NCBI GenBank assembly: GCA_947650285.1
Contig: CANTFL010001422.1
Location: 32,986-96,985 of the forward strand
DNA length: 64,000 nucleotides
Direction: 5' to 3'
Source of the DNA: Hyaloperonospora brassicae
Lineage: Eukaryota; Oomycota; Peronosporomycetes; Peronosporales; Peronosporaceae
Part shown: piece by piece, positions 58,929-64,000 of the stretch
Position numbering within the stretch: the first letter of the stretch is position 1
Layout of the letters: each line of letters opens with the position of its first letter
The notes under the pieces: generated by a model
The model's input: the letters and a program-made list of their open reading frames with translations, nothing else
Told to the model about the DNA's origin: nothing
Database searches by the model: none
Translations under genes and position numbers: made by a program

Positions 58929-59528
58929 TTAAAAATCTTCTTCAGCGCGAAAGTTACTCGCGTTGGGATCCAAGCCGTGAAGATCAGTCGCATCGAATAA
59001 GGGTTTTCGATGGTGTTGGCTTGTCTCGTGAGACAAGCCATTGATGGGCCGTTCAGGCAAACGCCACGGCTTCAGCTCATCACGCTTCACAGTGGAACCC
59101 TTGTCGGTACCACGGTTGTCAGTATGACGATGGCTTGCACCATCGTCAAGTCGCTCGTGCGAAGGAGCACGAAGTGATCGCGGTGATGAGCACTCATACT
59201 CATCATCAGAATCATCATCACTGCCGAACAGACTGTGACACATGTCACGAGTCCATACGTCCGGCAGTGTCGTAGATTAACGAAGCACCGTAGGTGAACG
59301 CGATGCCTCCAAAGGCTTTTCCGAATCAGACACGTCTGACCCGCCAGAAAATAAGGCCTATATGTCAGGGTCATCATACGCACGCGGTGTGATACCGCGT
59401 GCACCTGCAGCACCTCATGCTGCATGCGGAGAACAAGCAGCAGACGACGAATCGTCTGCCGCAGAGGCTGGCACAGCAGCGGGCTGTGCGTGTCTTGAAT
59501 CACCCCGCATAGACATGTTAACTACGCG
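58929..59528 (-). other. antisense frame between pol and 3' LTR
   Basis: From an ATG at 59,528 one minus phase reads about 199 codons with three internal stops. An alanine/serine-rich start is followed by DVSDSEKPLEASRSP, an acidic FGSDDDSDDEYECSSP, then TVKRDELKPWRLPERPINGL and RKPLFDATDLHGLDPNASNF to TAA at 58,929. The intact final part is 104 codons (58,929-59,243). The composition is protein-like and unlike the overlapping plus frames. Gypsy elements with antisense ORFs at this position are known in plants; function unknown. Confidence 0.4.
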
Positions 59529-59636
59529 AGGTCAAGCGGAAAGTGAATGGAACGGACCCAACAAGTGCTCCCTGTCCCAATGGTGGCCAACGGGTGGCCG
59601 CCATATTTTTCGATAGTCACACGGTGACTATCAGTT

Positions 59637-59649
59637 AGGGGGGGGGTGA
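59637..59649 (+). other. gypsy polypurine tract
   Basis: AGGGGGGGGGTGA immediately precedes the 3' LTR; primes plus-strand synthesis. Confidence 0.85.
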
Positions 59650-60061
59650 TGTAACGGGGCAGCCCGTCACATGGAAATTGTCATCTGAGAGATAGTGACA
59701 ATAAAGAATATTAAGTTGAATATTCTTTGAACAATATCATCAAAGTGGTGATATTGATGGGTCGACCAAAGAGTCTGTTCATTGGTTGATATCTTGACGA
59801 TATCAACCCACCAATCGCCGCAAGACGCGCGCAATGAGTGGTGAGTAGACGTAGTCATATATTCAGTTATATTAGTATAATTAAGTTAAGTCAAACAGAG
59901 AGACAGTGGTTAAAGACTGAATTATATATATATAACATTTCTACTTTTCCCTAAGACAGTGTTGCCTCTGTCTTACCTACCGCTTCCCCGGTTGCCTCGT
60001 GTACGCTTGTCGGTGCACGATACCCTTGCGTTAAGTTCACGCAAGGGTGTGCCCCGTTACA
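59650..60061 (+). repeat. gypsy 3' LTR
   Basis: 412 bp; nearly identical to the 5' LTR except for scattered changes, a TA length difference, and six differences clustered in 22 bp (59,678-59,699 versus 52,074-52,095) within a stem. Confidence 0.97.
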
Positions 60062-60066
60062 CACTT
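60062..60066. repeat. target-site duplication CACTT, right
   Basis: Pairs with 52,042-52,046. Confidence 0.93.
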
Positions 60067-62359
60067 GGTGAGATGTTAATTACATCGAGACGCTCACTGC
60101 GGTATAAATCGCCAGCTGCGTTGAGTGATGGAATCCGAGAAAGAAGACGAGCTTGATGAACCTGCGCGCGAGATAAAACGAGAGCTTGGACGGGAGGAGT
60201 GAACTCGCGATGACTCGTGCACTGCAGGAGCCAATGCATTGTCTAAATCCAAGTCAACGTGTACGACTCCGCCGATGCAAAACAAAAAAATGTTAGCGCT
60301 GAACGCATGTTTAGCGAATGGACGATAGAAGAAGCAAGCTCGTAGCATCATTACAAACGCCACAAGCGTACATCCGACGCGCCAGTGCTTGATGATACGG
60401 AATTGTATTTAAAGCAAGTTCGACGTTTTAAAAACCAAGCCGCGACGCGCACAAGCGACCGACGTCGAAAGCGAAAGTTAAACGAGCTGTTCGTTACGAC
60501 GAGAAACACGATGATGCTTTAAACGATGAATGTGAGATCAAAGCGTTGCCAAGAAAGTCGACGAGATAGCGCAAGGCATCGGTAGAGCAGATCGAAGCCA
60601 ATGAAGTTAATGCACCATCGCAAAGAGCAAATATTGCGATCGATGCATCGGTGCTCGTTCCGACCGCCATGTCAACACTTGAGACCGGGGAGATGTATCC
60701 AGGATTGACGGACCTAAATCGTGTCAAGCGTCGCTCAACACGCCAGATGCCCACCTGTGAAAGAAAGCTTTCAACTAAGAGATCGAGTGTTGGAAGTCAA
60801 ACAAAACATGGACGTTGGTCCAGCGAGACAATCTCACGCACATGTTTTCGACCGAAATGGGTCTTGCGCAAAAAGAAGAAGGACGGTAACAAATCCGTGG
60901 AGCGCTACAAATCGCGACTCGTCGCACGCGGCGACGAACCAGTCGTTGGTCGCGACTACAGCGGAAAGTTCTCTAAAGTGTTGCACATCTTGGTCGTGAG
61001 AACCATTCTGGTTGTGGAACCTTTCTGAGGCGTGCGAGCTCGTTACTTCGATGTTCCGAACTCGTGCCTGTAGACGTACACGGAAGCCGAGATAGCCACC
61101 TACCTGCGGGTGCCAGAAGGCATGTCTGTCAGCAAAGAAGAGCTGGCGCGTGTCGATGCGGAAGACAACAGTGAGCTTGTTTGAATCTTATGAAGAGTCT
61201 CTACGGGCTGAAATAAGCTGGCAGACTGTGAAAAATCTTTTGAAAATACGTTAGCGGACAGCGGGTACACGCAGTCAGTCACTGACTAGTGCGTGTACTT
61301 CAAGACACTGAGCGGGGACACACCGAAAGTAAAATCGTACGTGGATAACCTACTAGCAAATGCAACTAACGTATAGATGATGGACGACCTAAACGACGCG
61401 ATGAAGTCGCTCGAGCTCAAACATTTAGGAGCAGCCGAGCACCTTTTTGAAAAAGCATAAACTACACGGGCGACGCTGGGCATGAGATCGATCAGGAACA
61501 GTCCATCGTTGAACTACTGCACAAACGTGGATTGAAATTAGTTAAAGCAGTGCGTGCGCCGATCTCGAACACTTTGTCAATGAAGTCAGCGAGTCGAAAA
61601 GACCGTCCGATGCCGTCAGCAGGAACCGGAAGCACAGATTGACCGAGAGTGCAATAATTTTAGCCGCTAGTCGGCAGCCTCCTCTGTATCGCTTGCAGTA
61701 GTCCTCTCGACATCGCTTACGCATCAAACAGAGTGAAACGTCAGAGTCATACACCAACGGACCACGACCTGAAGATCGTAAAGCTAATTCTGCGATACCT
61801 TGTGGGAACGGCGAGCTTGAAGCTGAAAATGAGAGGTGACGTGGCGTTCGAAGAGGATCAAGCGGCGACGGAAGGAGCTACTGCTACGAACACAGTGCGT
61901 CTTGCGTGCTATACCGACGCGGACTACGTAACGGACAAAGCAAGACGCATGTCAATCAGAGGAGCTATTGTGTACGTAAGCTACGTAATGGTGGTGTGGT
62001 AAGTGAGGGAGCATTCATCAGTGACACTGTCAACGGCGGATGCCGAGTTCGTGGTAGCTGCTGTGGGTGTAAAGTAACTGATTCGTGTGCAAAATTTCCA
62101 GGAAGAGGCTGGCGTGCGAGTTGAGCTGCCGAGAGCCTGTATGTGGACAAAAAAGGGCTTTAAGCAACATGCGACTGAAGCAAAGTCGAGTGCACAGAAT
62201 CACGTAAACGTCAATGTCAAGCTGAGACGAGAGATGGAGGGGAGAGTGGTGGTGAATTCGACGTACGTACCCACATTGAGGATGCTCGCAGATGTTCTGT
62301 ATGAGAGACTAGCGGCGCCGTGCATGCTGGCTCTTTGCAAGGAGATAGGACTGGTGTAG
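60067..62359 (+). pseudogene. pol: copia-2 RT and RNase H remnant
   Basis: Resumes copia-2 after the gypsy. A linker rich in R/K (60,067-60,640) precedes RT: PKWVLRKKKKDGNKSVERYK (about 60,855), YKSRLVARGDE, YFDVPNS, YLRVPEGMSVSKEELAR (61,100). The catalytic box is at 61,338-61,349 and reads YVDN, i.e. the second aspartate is lost. Then NYTGDAGHEIDQEQSIVELL, RQSHTPTDHDLKIVKLILRYL, RNase H CYTDADYVTDKARRMS (about 61,907), and the tail with VPTLRMLADVL ending ...LALCKEIGLV at TAG 62,357-62,359. Interrupted by more than ten stops or shifts. Confidence 0.85.
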
Positions 62360-62370
62360 CATCGACACAA

Positions 62371-62395
62371 AGAAAGTAGAGTGGGAAGGAAGGAG
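62371..62395 (+). other. copia-2 polypurine tract
   Basis: AGAAAGTAGAGTGGGAAGGA followed by AGGAG, almost pure purine, directly before the right LTR. Confidence 0.8.
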
Positions 62396-62603
62396 TGTTG
62401 TATACACTGTGTCATTGCATTTTGAGCGACTAAAATGGTGACAGACGAAGAGTTGCCGTGATGCGAAGATTTTCCTGAGAGCTTTGCGTAGGAGTTTTAG
62501 TGTGAGCGCGAATGCATGTAAGATCGAGCTGATGAGTCGAAGTCTGCAAAAAAACATCATCCGCGCACCTGTCTTCCTGAAGCACACGAATGCAAAATCA
62601 GCA
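62396..62603 (+). repeat. copia-2 right LTR
   Basis: Starts TGTTGTATACACTGTGTCATT and ends near GCA at 62,603; about 80% alike to the left LTR by eye. Confidence 0.85.
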
Positions 62604-62920
62604 CGGGTTGAAACATATCCACCTCGTGTCCTCAAACCGGGATGCTGCGTCTTGTGGCCATCGCGATGTTTGCCAGGCAGGCGCCACCTTGTTTAATTGT
62701 CGAAGAAGCCGAGTCTACGTGGCCACGCCCAACCGGTTTCCCAACACTCGACATAGCCTGTTCTGGTCTTTATAACATTTAGCCTGCGCCGGCTGCCTGC
62801 GCCGTAGCTGTGTTTGTATTAGAATTATGTCCTAAACGACGTGTAGACGATCGCTTTGGTACACCACCGCCTTGCATAGACCAAAAATGATGGTTTTTTG
62901 TATCGTCCAGCGTTGTTTGT

Positions 62921-63385
62921 TTAACAGGTGGCTGCGAGGGATACACTGCTCTTCCATCGCACCCCGGCCGAATACATCGATGAGAAATATGTTATTAAAA
63001 TAGTGCTCGCACAACTCGGGAAGGGATTGCCCCTGGAAGTACCATTGACGAAGAGCTTAGCGGAGACGTCCTTGGATAAAGCAGGCATTTGTGGCACATC
63101 GTCTGTCACACTGTCCGCGAACAGCTTGTAAGCCACATCATTTGCCGCTCGAATACCGCGATGAGTAGTTGTCCCTATGGTAAGGTTTCGTAGTTTCCGG
63201 TATGCCTGCCGTATAAGGCCTAGAAGCATATCCTTTGACCGAAAGGGAAAGTTGTACACGGCACCATCCCTGCATCTGCACCTGCGATCCCAAATGGCTT
63301 GCAGGGTGTATGTCACACCAAGAACCCAACATGCCTTAACAGAGCAAAACACCAGCTTCGTATGTCTTGCCTCCGCTTCAACCAT
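62921..63385 (-). CDS. unidentified frame, possibly retroelement-derived
   Basis: 154 codons on the minus strand with a fairly protein-like sequence: TKLVFCSVKACWVLGVTYTL, AIWDRRCRCRDGAVYNFPF, MLLGLIRQAYRKLRNLTIG, RGIRAANDVAYKLFADSV. A cysteine/tryptophan-rich start followed by basic and helical segments loosely recalls the zinc-binding tail after RT in non-LTR elements, but the ligand pattern is not clear, so I make no assignment. A same-strand frame upstream (63,409-63,624) may be its continuation across a stop or shift. Confidence 0.3.
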   Translation of the reverse strand: MVEAEARHTKLVFCSVKACWVLGVTYTLQAIWDRRCRCRDGAVYNFPFRSKDMLLGLIRQAYRKLRNLTIGTTTHRGIRAANDVAYKLFADSVTDDVPQMPALSKDVSAKLFVNGTSRGNPFPSCASTILITYFSSMYSAGVRWKSSVSLAATC

Positions 63386-63932
63386 AAGTAACCATCTAAT
63401 CGCCTCACCTAGGTATAAACACCTTGGGGCACCTGAGCCAAACTGCGTCTAAAAATGGCTTCTAAGTCCTGAGACGGGTCCGCTAAGCCACACCATTGGT
63501 GCAAGTAGCTCACGTAATTTTGAAGGTACTTCAGTAAGAGGCACCCCAGCATTTGTCGTTGCGAGTCCCAGATGGAAGTGAATCTCATCTTGATGCCGTC
63601 CCATAGCTGTTTTACCCCGATCATGCTAAAATTAATGCTTCGAAGTTTAGGCCACGAGGTGGTGTTTAGTGCTTTATTAACCGCTGACTATCGCCCAACC
63701 AGGCCACTTGCCTTTGTTTAACCTCCCTGCGACCCGACCCTCCTGGCCAAAGCTACATCCGCCTTCTTTATAATGCGCTTTGGACCACGTCAAGTGTGCA
63801 CGAGGTGTTCTCATCTCTATGGGTCTATGTAAGTCCAAGTGAGGGATCACTTTATAGACGTGAAAGGTCGCCTCAGCCTACTGCTGAAGGAGAAAAGGGC
63901 CTCGTCCCACGAGGAGGCAAAAAGTTGAGAGC

Positions 63933-63940
63933 TATAAATA
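63933..63940 (+). promoter_or_regulatory. possible TATA box near right edge
   Basis: TATAAATA preceded by a CCTCGT-CCC-ACGAGG hairpin and purine-rich sequence. The layout resembles an LTR promoter; the rest is outside the window. Confidence 0.35.
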
Positions 63941-64000
63941 TGCCGTCCGTCTTAAATATAAAACCTACACTTTTGTCATCTCTTCTATCCGGGCCGAGCC

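Larger units (their letters stand above)
58549..59649 (+). other. gypsy 3' untranslated/spacer region
   Basis: Between the chromodomain and the 3' LTR. A plus frame at 58,593-59,000 (135 codons) has no motif. Dense short hairpins include CTTGAGGCGTAACGCCTCAAG (58,782-58,802 region) and GGCTTGTCTCGTGAGACAAGCC (about 59,019-59,040). Just before the purine tract a 9-bp stem GATAGTCAC/GTGACTATC lies at 59,612-59,632. Confidence 0.6.
52047..60061 (+). mobile_element. Ty3/gypsy chromovirus-type element, nested in copia-2
   Basis: 8,015 bp with LTRs of 409 and 412 bp that begin TGTAACGG and end CCGTTACA, a CACTT target duplication, gag, pol (PR-RT-RH-INT) and a C-terminal chromodomain. Pol has in-frame stops at 54,402, 54,690, 55,392 and 55,797, frameshifts near 55,946 and 57,248, and further stops downstream. 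The element is saturated with short inverted repeats (see findings) and has two antisense protein-like frames toward its 3' end. The same family supplies the decayed copies at 16-21 and 31-36 kb. Confidence 0.97.
48653..62603 (+). mobile_element. older Ty1/copia element (copia-2) split by a gypsy
   Basis: LTRs of about 206 and 208 bp (48,653-48,858; 62,396-62,603), a half-tRNA primer site, gag, PR and the start of INT on the left, RT and RNase H plus polypurine tract on the right. An 8.0-kb gypsy interrupts it in the integrase region. Without the insert it is about 5.9 kb. Both the LTRs and the coding sequence carry many differences, stops and shifts, so it is older than the gypsy insertion. 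No target duplication was recognised; the left flank has its own polypurine-like tract. Confidence 0.85.
62604..64000. other. unassigned right-hand sequence
   Basis: GC content is higher than the left half of the window. The minus frame 62,921-63,385 (154 codons) is the longest non-transposon-assigned frame. Overlapping plus frames exist, and no domain was confirmed. A possible core promoter is at the right edge. This may be another retroelement running off the window. Confidence 0.4.

Noticed and set aside
1..64000. Secreted effector genes (RXLR or Crinkler type) and CRISPR arrays
   Set aside because: No open frame with a signal peptide followed by RXLR/EER or LFLAK-type motifs was seen, and no regularly spaced direct-repeat array.

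Overview
The window looks like a repeat-dense, gene-poor stretch of an oomycete genome (Phytophthora or downy-mildew type). I base this on the retroelements: the Ty1/copia and Ty3/gypsy proteins have the wording I associate with oomycete families, and the surrounding DNA is AT-rich and full of stops. I found no intact host gene, no convincing tRNA or rRNA gene, and no CRISPR array. Species-level identity is not claimed.

Layout. 1-1.1 kb: decayed copia RT/RNase H remnant (minus). 3.5-4.3 kb: a pair of 164-bp inverted repeats. 5.4-5.8, 11.3-11.7 and 35.8-36.0 kb: decayed LTRs of the same gypsy family that is intact at 52-60 kb. 8.1-10 kb and 15.3-15.7 kb: patches very rich in GATC. 11.77-13.24 kb: a DNA-transposon-like element with about 250-bp terminal inverted repeats. 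14.6, 36.8 and 38.8 kb: three copies of an unclassified dispersed repeat. 16.1-21.1 kb (plus) and 31.0-36.0 kb (minus): two strongly decayed gypsy copies in inverted orientation that share a nearly identical 3.4-kb inner tract although their flanks have diverged. 30.7 kb: a nearly perfect 126-bp hairpin.

41.56-46.37 kb: an almost complete copia element (minus) with identical 254-bp LTRs, a 5-bp target duplication (GAAAG), a primer site matching the initiator-tRNA anticodon arm, and gag-PR-INT-RT-RH broken by one frameshift and one stop. 48.65-62.60 kb: an older copia element (plus) whose integrase region was hit by an 8.0-kb gypsy element (52,047-60,061, target duplication CACTT). The gypsy has gag, PR, RT, RH, INT and a chromodomain, and is inactivated by several stops and frameshifts. 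62.6-64.0 kb: unclassified sequence, with a possible TATA promoter at the right edge.

The most unusual signal is in the gypsy element: its LTRs and coding sequence are tiled with short inverted repeats (arms 6-10 bp, small loops) roughly every 25-40 bp. Several of these stems persist in the decayed copies by paired substitutions. The same element has two protein-like reading frames on the antisense strand (a coiled-coil stretch and an acidic/basic frame). These were judged by eye and need statistical testing.
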